Source of the DNA: Sphaeramia orbicularis
Lineage: Eukaryota > Chordata > Actinopteri > Kurtiformes > Apogonidae
Length of the DNA: 64,000 nucleotides
NCBI RefSeq assembly: GCF_902148855.1
Contig: NC_043962.1
Coordinates: 30,556,828-30,620,827 of the forward strand
Reading direction: 5' to 3'
This document shows positions 53,201 through 64,000 of the stretch, piece by piece; the first letter of the stretch is position 1, and the number at the start of each line of letters is the position of its first letter. The notes beneath the pieces were generated by a model. It saw only the letters and a list, made by a program, of their open reading frames with translations. It was not told the origin of the DNA and made no database searches. The position numbers and the translations under genes are program-made.

Positions 53201-53947
53201 TGGAGAGTAGTATGTAATATTTTGGTGTTTTTTAGATTACATAATTAAGCTGAACCATTATATTCACAAAGGAGATTTTAGCTTCTCTATTTTAAACTCA
53301 CAGTAGTTATTCTAAGTTCTTGATCAAAAATGTTGTATTCCTCTAGAATCCTGCAACGATAACACGGATCCTTCTCAGTCATTTCAACTGGGATAAAGAA
53401 AAGCTTATGGAAAGGTGAGAATAGTACATTCTTTATACACAATCTTTTTAATTTTCGTTTTACATATATTTTGATGTTGTTAGACTGATAGGACCAGGAC
53501 GTGTTTTTGAATTATAGTGGGTTTTTTGTCTCAATTTATTCAGGTATTTTGATGGTAACCTGGACAAGCTTTTCTCTGAGTGTCATGTCATAAACCCTAG
53601 CAAGAAACCCCGGATCCGTCCTCCAATCAACACAAGATCATCGGCACAGGACATGCCATGCCAGATCTGCTATCTGAATTTCCCCAACTCTGTGAGTTCT
53701 GTGACCAGTATGACAGAATTTTTCCTCTGAATGTGTGTTGAGGTCTAATTTGTTCTTCAGTATGGATTTAAGAAGGAAAATTAACCAGGAAAGATTTAGT
53801 GTTTAAAGGTTATCAGTATGTTAATAAGAAGAATGAGGGAGAACTGTTCTCGAATTGTTACAAAAGCTCCTAGTCATTTTGCAAACATTAACTGTATTGT
53901 TTTAATGGAGAATGGAAAATCGTGTCCAATAAATTGCAGCAATTAGA

Positions 53948-53978
<31 letters not shown>

Positions 53979-56900
53979 AAGAACTAGTTACTGGTGCATA
54001 TTTTACAAGTGGAAACATTTTCAAATGAAGCACTAGATTTAAGAGGATGATTGGGACACAGGTCCACTGTTGCCAAAACAGCAGGAGGACCCATCAAGAA
54101 GACTAGGTTGTTCTATAACAGCCATTGTGCATTCCAAAGGGCTTTAGCACTTTCTGTAAACATTTAGTGGTCTTTGTGGCACAAGGAATGCTCCAATGAA
54201 ATTAACAGAGCATTAGTATAAAGCCACATCTATAAAGGAACTGACTAATGTTTGAGTAGTCAGGTTTTATACCTGAATATACCAGGTCACCTCCTCAGAC
54301 ATGTGACAGCTGTTACACAGGTTAAATGTGGTCCACATTTGTGAGTTGATGATTCTGCATTGATGTATATATGTTCATGCTGCATCCATACATGAATGTG
54401 TGTCAGTTTCTGGAGAAGCAAGTACTTCCTATGTGATGTTATGTACTTGGGATATTACCAAGAGGTTTATAATGTTGGAATGTCTTGTTTGTCATTTTAA
54501 AATCAAATGAGATGTATCTGTTTACCAGTATTTCACAGGTCTGGAGTGTGGACACAAGTTCTGCATGCAGTGTTGGGGAGATTACCTGACCACCAAAATC
54601 ATAGAAGAAGGAATGGGACAGGTACCCACGCATGTGTTTTAGAAAATGAGTCACTTATCATTTAGTCTTTTAATATCTGTTGGACTAATGCTTTGGCTTC
54701 TGTGTTTTCTTTTCAGACTATTTCTTGCCCTGCTCATAGTTGTGACATTTTGGTTGATGACAACACAGTCATGTGAGTATCTCTATTTATGTATTGGTCA
54801 GCAATAATTAGATTTATTAATGAAAATGGGCACAACATTAACATTATTCATTGTGTTTTTATGTTTAATTTATTTAACATGAAACTATGTGTTTGATTTA
54901 AAATTGAAACTCGTATTGAAACATTTCATTAAAATAACTAGAGCAAACTCAAATCTGGAAAAAAAAAAAAAAGTGACAGCATTTAGACTGAAAACAGTCA
55001 TATGTAAGTTCAATAGAAGATTATTTGATGTTTCACCTCATTAAATCCATTGTTATTTAACATAAGTAGATTACATGTTTCGATTTGGATTCTTGTAGGA
55101 TATTTAACCTCCTAAGACCCAGGAAAGTACAAGTTTTGGCTTTTTTGAATTAAATAATTGCCTACATTGGAAACATTATAATGCACCAGTTTTTTCAGAT
55201 GCATTTAAAAACTAGAAAAGCACTCAGAGAGCGCAGACCTCCGCCAAGGCAGATCAGTCCTGTCCCCTCTATCACCACCAAAATTTAATCATTTGTTCTT
55301 TGTGCCAGTATCAGCATTTCCTGAAAATTTTATCCAAATCCGTCCACAACTTTTTGAGTTATCTTGCCGACAGACAGACAAACCCCAATGAAAACAAAAC
55401 CTCCGCCGTTCCTTGGCGGAGGTAAAAAAAAAAAAAAAATGGAATGTCCTTTGCAGTGGACAGTTTTGTTGTTGTTTTTTTGTTTTGTTTTTTTTTTAAT
55501 ATAAAGCTGTGAAACTCTTGTCCACAAATGTGGGCAGAAAACCCATAGCTGGGTCTTAGGAGGTTAAAAAAAACTTTGGACAATAAAGCAGCAGCTGTAT
55601 TCTCTTGTCCTTCAGCAATTTGTATTGTGTGCAGAATGTGCTTTTGTATTGTCCTGTGGAAGTATGTATGGATATTGAAGGTAAAATATGTTGCTTCAAA
55701 ATCACAATGTTGTTTCAAGCATTAGTGGAGTGGCCTTTGCCAAAGACACTGATACAACCCCAGACCATGACAGGCTGTGTTTCTGGACTTGATGCTGGTT
55801 GTGGTCTTGGTGTTTTTGTCTTTGGTCTGTACCACATGGCATCCATTTGTTCTAGTAAAGAAAGACAGGACTGTATTTTGATATTTTAACCTCCATTGTT
55901 CAGAGCATAATGAAACCACTGAAGAAATCTGAATGTATTTCAGTGTGAGCAAGGCAGGTAAGGGCCTAAGCTGAACTTTCTTGATCTCTGATCCCTCATA
56001 CAGTGACTTCCTGAACATGGGTTTGCTGAGTGATGGTTTATCCCAGATGCCTGAAAGCTCAGAATAAAGCTAGATACAGTTTACTTAAAACTTCTTTTTA
56101 ACACGACAAAGCTTGAACTGGTGTTTGTATTTGAGTGAGGGTTCTTAATGGAATATCGTATGAGAGAGCACAGATCAAGGGTGTTCAGCTTGGGCTTGTG
56201 CTCTTTCCTGCATTGAAATACCTACAGATTCCCTGAATCACTTGATCATCTTTTACAGAGGGTGAAATATCCAAATTCCTTTCTATATTTAAGGAGAGCT
56301 AATTTTCTCGTTCATTTGTTGACAAGCTGGCAATGCTCAGCTACAGAAAGAGTAGAATGCAACTTTTGTACCAAATCGTTACTAGAATTACCTGTTCACA
56401 TCAACGATGTCAAATCATGTTGTTGTGTAATCATTTTAACTCAGTCCTAAAATTGCCTCTATTCCATTTTTTTGCAATGCTTGCAGGCTTGAATGAGTGG
56501 AGGTATATGTACAGATGAAATGAAACTGACTAGACAAAATGTCTTGTGTTATGTTCCATAATGTGGAAAATGAAGTATTTATTAAAGTACATTTCAATAT
56601 GAATGTATGAGTTGTATATTACTACACAATTTCCCACAATATTGAAGTGAACAAAAACTAAACATGCTGATACATATTGTAGTTGAATCCTACATATTTC
56701 AGTAATGAAGTAAAATCATATATTTTTATAACATAGTTTTAAATGTATTTGCCAATAATATGAATTAGAAACTAATTTTCCCACTAAATTCGTTGAACTG
56801 ATTTGATCCTTTACAATGTTGACATCCATCCTGTAGTGGAAACAAACTAACCTTCATGCTGAAAGCATGGTCACTAATCTCTTGTACTAGCTCTTAAGCT

Positions 56901-59900
56901 GGCAGTAATTGTCTTAACCTACATGCAAATCTCACTTGCCAGTGAGAGATCTAATAGTTTTTCACTGGTCTGAACTGGGCTTTAGATTAAACTAGTGTGT
57001 TGACCCGTGGGAATCCACAGGTTCTAGGAGCAGTAGAGTTGATAAAATGTGGAGCTGAGCTAAGCTTACTGGTGTAATACACAGATTACTAAAAAAAAAA
57101 ATAGAATCGCCCTCATTTTGTTTTGTAGGACTGCACATGATGGTTTGTGAATTTTACTTTTCCCGGTAACATGTGAAGGCAGCATAAGACTTTTACACAG
57201 GACTGAACATGACGGTTTTTTGCCAGTGACTTGCAATAACTCCAGTCAATGATCCGCTGAACTCCAGTCCGTCTGATTGAAGTCTGCGCAGAATGGTCTG
57301 TCACCATGTTACGGGGGTGGGGGGGCCTTAACTAGCCGGGTGTGACCGGGGACAGACGTTGTGGAACCGGGCCACTGTAAGCCCATTGTAATTTTAAGAA
57401 CAACTAATAACTTCAAAAGTATTGGTCATATCGATAAGCTGTTTTCGCCTGTCTGATTCTTGACCCAAAATACATAAGTATCCCCAGAAGGCAAAGGCTA
57501 GCTCTGTCCAGTTTTTCAGTTATAAAGCAGGTACACATACACGCATAGAGGTCACTTGGCTTTTATAATATAGATGAGGTAAATGTGCATCATTAACAGA
57601 TCAAACATTCATGACATGAGTGTTTTATAACTTCACGGGTAAAGGTTGTATAGGTTTGAACTGACCTGTCACATCTCGATTCACACTGGCTCCAAATAGT
57701 GTTTTCCCAGTATTTGTGGGCTATAGCTCCCCTATTACCATGAAGTGCAGCATTACTATAAACGTTTTCCACAGTAAATCCTGTCTCAATTCTCCGTGTT
57801 TACTCTGCTTATTATTAGCAAAACAACTGCTGGAAGACTGAACAAGAGAATTTATTTAAACATGCTATTAAATATAGCTTGCTACAAAAAAGAGCTAAAA
57901 GACTGCAGTTAGGATGGAAGTAAAGAGAGTTACTACTATGGAAACACTACACTTGACTTGTCTTGTAGCATTGCATTTGTCTTAAATGGCAGTTTCAGAC
58001 CTTTACAAGCAGTTGCAAATTTTTAGCTAGTTTTGATGTAGATGTTCGGTCTGAACTGAGCTTAATGAAAAATGCATAGCAAGTATTAGGTATGTCATTA
58101 GCGAACATGTACATGCGTGTTACAAAATTAGTTTTTTGCATTATTTTATTTTTACACATTGAATGTGTATAATTATTCACCATTTTAAACAATGGCTGAT
58201 TTCTAATATTTTATTTTTCTTATAGGCGCCTCATAACAGATTCAAAAGTGAAGTTGAAGTACCAGCATTTAATTACAAATAGTTTTGTAGAGGTAAGCTT
58301 TGACTTTGTTCTTCTTAATTTGTTGATTTGGAAATAAAACCTTGCTTTTATTATGTTGAGCTGCTAGATTATCCTGCATGCACTACTTTGAAAAACAGGG
58401 ATCCTTCTTGGATTTATGTGTGCATGAAACTGATGTTTGACCTTTCTCCTGTCATTCTGTGTGTGTTTTTTTTTGTTTTGTTTTGTTTTCTTTTAAGTGC
58501 AATCGATTGTTAAAGTGGTGCCCTGCACCAGATTGCCATCATGTTGTCAAAGTTCAGTACCCAGATGCCAAGCCAGTGAGGTGCAAGTGTGGCCGTCAGT
58601 TCTGGTAAGAGAACTTCTTTTGGAAAGGCTCACTAGACAGCTGTCAAATATGTTGAACATTAACCCTGAAAGTGTAATGTTATTACAAATTATGTAAATT
58701 TTAACATGTACTGCCTGCTCTTGTCACAGCTTCAACTGTGGAGAGAACTGGCATGATCCTGTTAAGTGTAAGGTATGTTATTGGGGATTTATTTTAGCAC
58801 CTGACATCAATAATAATTAGTTCCTCCAACATTTTGATGGAAATGCAGCTAAGATTAGTGTTCATTGCCAGTATCTTTATTTCATGTTGCATTTCTTTTG
58901 TAGTGGCTGAGAAAATGGATCAAGAAATGTGACGATGATAGTGAAACTTCCAACTGGATTGCAGCAAATACTAAGGTATAGATTTTACAACATGCATAAT
59001 CTTGAAATATTATGCCTCATGGTATTTTTTTTAAATCAAGACATAACTGGTCAGATGTATGTGTTTTATTTTACACATTTATTATTTGCTTGAGTCATTA
59101 TTTAGATTTAATGTCATATAGCTTTAATTTGAAATGTTCTGTTTTTAAAATGTCTTGACTTGTGGCTGAAAATCAAATTATCATTCTCTTCCTCCCAACA
59201 GGAGTGTCCAAAATGCCATGTGACCATTGAAAAAGATGGTGGTTGCAATCACATGGTTTGTCGGAACCAGAATTGCAAAGCCGAGTTCTGCTGGGTCTGT
59301 CTGGGTCCATGGGAACCCCATGGCTCAGCCTGGTAAGATTTTAAATATCTAAATATATTTTATGTTGAATGTAAGTATTAACTGTAAAAATATATAACAC
59401 TATACACAGTATACCTGTGGTATTTCTTATGGTATTTTGAAAAATTATTACTGATGGTTGTGCTTTGGTTCTTGTGTTTTTTTAGGTACAACTGCAATCG
59501 CTACAATGAAGATGATGCCAAGGCAGCCAGAGATGCTCAAGAGGTAATCTATCATACCCAAGTGGATCTTTATTTTTATGTTGATTGCTGTCGTATTAGT
59601 TAGATATATCAGTAAATGTATTTTTGTCTAGTTTTAGTCTTTCTCAAAATGATATTGGTTTGAGTTAAGATTATTTTTTCAGTGCTCAATTTCCATCCAT
59701 TGTTCTAACACATTACAGACGTTTATAATCATTCTGTGGTGGCAGTATCCCAGATATCCCACTGCTCTGAGTTCCATGTAAACATTTGGACTTAATAAAT
59801 ATTACTTGAAATAATAGTTGCAACAAACAGCAGTTGTATTGCCTGCAAGAAATATTTACATAATACTTTATAGAATTAACCACCCACACTAACATTTGCT

Positions 59901-62259
59901 GTTCCTTCTTTAACCCTCCTGGCTATTCATATTGCATTATACTCCATTAAGTTTATCAAGACACAATAAACTCCTTCACATGTTCTGTTTACACCTCAAT
60001 TACCACAATATTGCATGTTCTTGAAGTGTTGTTTCCTGAACTATATGGGAGTATTATTATGAGCAGATGCATTATCAGTCAGTGGGAACTGTAGGGAGTG
60101 TTAGGTCACAGGTAAATGTAGATGCCAGGATATTTGGTTTAAAACAATATTCCAAATGCTGCTATGTCAACCTGATAAGTAGTATATTATGCATTTGACA
60201 AACAGTATTGATTAGTGAAAAAATACTTTTCAATGTGTAGCTAGTTTTGCTTATTGTTATTACTTGGTAGATTTGAAGATCCAGTGTCCAGTAAGTGTAG
60301 TTAATAAGAGGACATACAGCCTACATGTGTTTGTGAGGTAAAGCTGGTGTCTTTTTAATCTCTGTGTACAGCGCTCCAGGGCAGCCTTGCAGAGGTACCT
60401 GTTCTACTGTAACCGCTACATGAACCACATGCAGAGCCTGCGCTTTGAGCACAAGCTCTATGCTCAGGTCAAGCAGAAGATGGAGGAGATGCAGCAGCAC
60501 AATATGTCATGGATTGAGGTGCAGTTTCTGAAGAAGGCTGTGGATGTGCTGTGCCAGTGTCGCTCTACACTTATGTTCACTTACGTCTTTGCCTTCTACC
60601 TCAAGAAGAACAACCAGTCCATTATTTTTGAGGTATGTTAAAAGCAAATTGTAGGTCCACGTGTTATAAGTGTGAACAGAAAGCCAGTTACATACAGGTG
60701 TTTTAGAATAAATATTTTTTAAAATAAAAATAGAACATTTTACATGTGGTTTGTTGTTGCAGAGGTAAGAATTAAACCTCACCACATCTCCAGAAGTTTG
60801 GATATTTTCTAAAATCAAATAAGCTAAAATCGGTGATTTTTCTAAGTTTCTTAAACCTTTAATTAACTGGAGAAAGTATCAAGAAAAGACTTTCAATGTT
60901 GTCACTGACCAACTGAATAGTTTTTTGTACATCTAAACAAATTTCGATTTTGATGCCTGCAACACAATCACAAATTTTGGGACAGAGGTAAAATAAAAGA
61001 ATGTCCCGACTTCTTTTGAAATGGGGTCATAACAAGTAGAGCGCACGCCTCAGCCAACGCACCACTGTCCTGTATTTTCATCAAACCAACTATGTTACAG
61101 TTTTATGAATCTACATCAAAATAGTAGGTCCTAATTAAATGTACAGGCAACTTTCTTTCATTTTGTGAGGACTCGCTCTCCTCAACTTGTGAATACCCAT
61201 TTTTTCTCCTCTTTGCCTCTCTCTTCCTACCTCACTTCTGTCTCCATGACTTTCTACCATTCCTTCTTTTTGTCCCTGTAGATTTTCTTTTAATAAAGAT
61301 GACCCCATGAACATCTTGCCACTTTTCACTTGTCCTTTGGTGTGGCAGCAGACTTAAGCCATCAACAAAGGCCCAAGATTAACATTTAATCACTGGAATA
61401 TTTCACAAAGCAAATTGAACAGTCCTCACTGTCTGTATCCTGAACTTGTTTTTATGCAGGATGCTCCAAAATGGAGGGAACCTTATCCTGCATAATAGAG
61501 TTCTGTCTTTTAATATATGTTGTGGCATTGAATAAATTACTAATAACACATATTTTTACTATTACAGAACAACCAGGCAGACCTGGAAAATGCCACTGAG
61601 GTGCTGTCTGGCTACCTAGAGCGGGATATCTCCCAGGATTCTTTGCAGGACATCAAGCAGAAAGTACAAGACAAGTACAGGTTTGTAATGTTTTTTTAAG
61701 AACTGCCATTGTTTTAACGCAGTGAGTCAGTCTGGTTGTAGTGCAAACGTTTTTATTTTACAGCAGCTTAGATCACTTGCACTCAATACAGTTCAGAGGA
61801 TTTAACAAAAGGTATCCAAACAATGCAATAAAAAGTGTAAATATGTCTGTGTAAGAATGTGACATGATTAATGAGATGAAAATATTCCCATAAAAGGGTA
61901 GAGGAGAATGTGTTGAACCAATTAGATGTGATGTACTATGACAAGGTCGAGATGTGACACTACAGGGAGTTCTGTTTATGGGTTCAGCCTAAGTTCAAGT
62001 GAGGTCCGATAGAGCTCAGTGGTAACCTCATGGATCAGTTTACTGTGGACCACTTCAATATGCACAAACAAAGCAGAATGCAAATTCATTGTGAAATAGT
62101 GCATGCCAGTTGTTAGGATTTTATTTTCCTCCATGATCATCCCTGTGTTTTCTCACTGTCCTTTTTGTCTGTAGATACTGTGAGAGCAGGCGAAGAGTGC
62201 TGCTACAGCACGTGCATGAAGGCTATGAGAAGGACCTGTGGGAGTACATTGAGGATTGA
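50259..62259 (+). CDS. arih1: E3 ubiquitin-protein ligase ARIH1 (ariadne-1, RBR type)
   Basis: Fourteen exons: 50259-50546, 53347-53414, 53544-53691, 54529-54621, 54717-54772, 58226-58292, 58498-58604, 58730-58772, 58904-58975, 59202-59332, 59486-59543, 60372-60632, 61568-61680, 62175-62259; 529 residues (human 557, the difference being the Gly-rich head). Order: acidic N-terminus [23 protein letters not shown]-like region [24 protein letters not shown]1 [11 protein letters not shown]...[18 protein letters not shown]-type block CNRLLKWCP...CKCGRQFCFNC; RING2 [19 protein letters not shown] with the catalytic Cys in AEFCWVC; Ariadne helices to DLWEYIED. It takes ubiquitin from UBE2L3 and works with neddylated cullin-RING ligases. 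Very highly conserved and intact. Confidence 0.98.
55108..55563. mobile_element. TTAA-flanked piggyBac-like MITE, family B
   Basis: Between TTAA (55104-55107) and TTAA (55564-55567), with a perfect inverted pair CCTCCTAAGACCCA / TGGGTCTTAGGAGG. It is related in style to family A (shared AAGACCCA). A retroelement at 55212-55438 sits inside it. It lies in arih1 intron 5. Confidence 0.75.
55212..55438 (+). repeat. short retroelement-like repeat, copy 2, with A-tail
   Basis: Same family as 2286-2445, in the plus orientation, ending CCTTGGCGGAGGTAA and an A-run of about 15. It is nested in the TTAA MITE and so is younger than it. A short degraded third piece (agagcgcacgcctcagccaa) is at about 61036-61085 in arih1 intron 12. 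Confidence 0.55.
55568..55868 (-). pseudogene. decayed Tc1/mariner transposase fragment
   Basis: On the minus strand, [20 protein letters not shown] and the following [13 protein letters not shown] match the middle of Tc1-type transposases (pattern VMVWGCxSxxGxG ... LEQHMLPS). An in-frame stop lies between the two blocks and the downstream DNLSPIENVW part is absent. It abuts the TTAA MITE, which probably landed in it. Confidence 0.6.
56996..57575. repeat. possible unclassified repeat in arih1 intron 5
   Basis: Begins near TTGACCCGTGGGAATCCACA, contains a (G)n-rich segment (57313-57330) and ends near TTTATAATATAGATGAG. The start and end wording resembles a widespread 'TGACCCGTGG...' repeat type. 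No terminal duplication was found and there is only one copy in the window. Confidence 0.3.
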
Positions 62260-64000
62260 GGACACGTCCCAATGCAACGGACTCTTGAGTATCTTGACAA
62301 ACTAGAGCGCTGATGCAATTAACAGGGCAGCACGGGCCTTCTGCCGCCTCTCCTTTGGCAAACCAACCACTTTTGCATCATTTTTCCTGGATTTGTTTAA
62401 CAAAATCTTCAAAGTAAATTATATTTAAATGAAAAGGTAGAGTAATAAAAAGAAAGTGTACTACAGTATTGTTAGCAACAGAGTGGAGTCTTGAGAAAGC
62501 AGAAAATCCATCTTAAACAGATACATCCTTTTGGCTTGTATTGTAACACCTCCCCTGAATGATCTTATTTTCTTCTGTTTTTTGCTTGTGAATCTTTTCT
62601 GTTTTTGATTTTTGACTTTTGTTTTCCCATTAGTGTGAAAATGTTTTCAACACAGCTTTAATTGTCCTGGCCATGTCTGCAATGTGTGGTGAGATCCTTG
62701 TCTGGGTGGCTGAATGTTGATAGGCTGATTGCAAAGGGGCAAAGACATTTCAGGGGGAGAAGAAGAAAAACATCAAAAGAACAAAGTAGTCTGTATTTTT
62801 CAATTTGTAAATAGTCCATATGCATGGAAGTTAAAGAGCAAGAGTGGCACGTGTTTGCATAATTTTGAAATTTTGAAATATTTATTCTTTACCAATATTC
62901 AAAAGGTGTACTTTTGCCATTTAGGTTGAGTCTGTCCTCTCCCTCCATAGATTGAGGGAAATGGGAGGTCTGTGGCAATAAGGCATTCGCCCCATCCTCC
63001 TCAGTCTCTTCAGAGCAGTGCACAAGTTCCACCTTATCAGTAACTCCTAATCGGGGCTCATAGAAAGATTTTCTCCTCGTTGCCAAGTGATCAGATAAAA
63101 AAGACTCTGTGAAAGTGCACAGCCGAGTTTAAAAAAAAAAAAAAAAAACTGCAGAAAGCATTTTACAATTCAAAGGAAAGGTAGAATGCACCAACTCCAT
63201 CTCCCTCTAATCTAACCTTTTGCTGTACCCTCTTAGTTGTTTTTAGAGGTGTTTAACATTTAAGAATATTACTAATTATTTGCAAGAGCCAAACTGAGTG
63301 ACATTCACTCTTTTTTTTTCTTTCTCTTTTTTTTTTTTCCCCCTTTCGTTCCCGACGTGGCTTGAGGTAGCCCTCTTAAAGCTCAGCTTGCACCTTGGGG
63401 AGTGAATGAGGGTAATAGAATGTACTGACAGCACAGCTTTGGAGTGCTGCTAATTGGACTGGATCACTGTCAGACAGTCAGGCATTGGCATCACTCTTGC
63501 AGGGAGTATTTGTATGGCACAGGACTGACAGTGGCCATGCCTCTTTAAAGAGATCTCTTGCCTTGCAGTGAGACTGAAAATTGCTTTAAATCAAGCTACA
63601 CAGATGGACTTGCAAGGTCCATCAATAGATGAGGAATATAGGGCAAACTTCTAAAGGTTGTAGGACCGTTTTATAATGCCGTTATGCTTTTGCATTAAAG
63701 ACTGTATTTTTCACACGTGTTGAGGATTTGACATTGAAATGTCAGTGCCCCTCCAGGTTTTGCAAAGTTCTATGTGGTGGTTGCTCTGGTTGTCAGGCTC
63801 TCTGCTTGTAAATGGCTGTACATGTCTTCAATATGGCAGTCGTCTCAGGATTGATTAGAAGGACATGAATATACAGTCACTGATGCAAGTCAGAAGTTGA
63901 CACCAAAGTGTCAGCCATCATTACAACACATCCTTTGCCCCAGTTTCAGACCTTTGGGGAATTCTCCCAAATGCTTCTTATGTGTTCAAACTTATTATTT
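62260..64000 (+). other. arih1 3' UTR and downstream sequence
   Basis: Follows the arih1 stop. AATAAA at 62453-62458 is the first candidate polyadenylation signal and ATTAAA near 63696 a later one; ariadne-1 genes often have long 3' UTRs. No further gene, transposon or exon was recognised to the end of the window. Confidence 0.45.

Overview
The window is nuclear DNA of a ray-finned fish, most likely a spiny-rayed teleost. The evidence is intron-bearing vertebrate genes with GT-AG borders, fish-like orthologues, and many fish-type DNA transposon fragments and tetranucleotide repeats. No prokaryotic gene structure, CRISPR array, tRNA or rRNA gene was seen, and no retrovirus-like element was recognised.

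Six host genes were assembled exon by exon from splice sites, reading phase and remembered protein families. From left to right they are: the 3' part of ccdc33 (+, 11417-18573); cyp11a1 (-, 19466-22049); stoml1 (-, 22878-27248); nr2e3 (-, 30406-32939); hexa (-, 41055-49504 or slightly further); and arih1 (+, 50259-62259). ccdc33 and cyp11a1 are tail to tail, as they are neighbours in mammals. hexa and arih1 are head to head across about 0.75 kb. All six have relatives on human chromosome 15q23-24, so this is a compacted piece of that ancestral block. The genes share no pathway: sperm/ciliary coiled coil, steroid side-chain cleavage, stomatin/sterol-carrier membrane protein, photoreceptor nuclear receptor, lysosomal hexosaminidase, and an RBR ubiquitin ligase.

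The most striking observation is in hexa. Two alternative versions of coding exon 11 lie in tandem (43742-43916 and 42569-42749). Both are open, both run from phase 0 to phase 1, and neither both nor none can be used without breaking the frame, so they should be mutually exclusive. They differ exactly at the residue pair that separates the alpha and beta subunit active sites (Asn-His in one, Asp-Gln in the other). A strong CTCF-like site lies in the intron between them.

The rest is gene-poor. The first 11.4 kb, 32.9-41.0 kb and the introns hold transposon fossils: four TTAA-flanked piggyBac-like MITEs, a hAT element with an exact 8-bp duplication and a nested retro-insertion, two Tc1/mariner MITEs (one with a TTAA element inside it), a fold-back Tc1 element made of two head-to-head transposase halves, LINE tails, a three-copy repeat tied to (TCTA)n, and a ~40-bp minisatellite. 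Exon coordinates were read by eye; transcript ends are not known.
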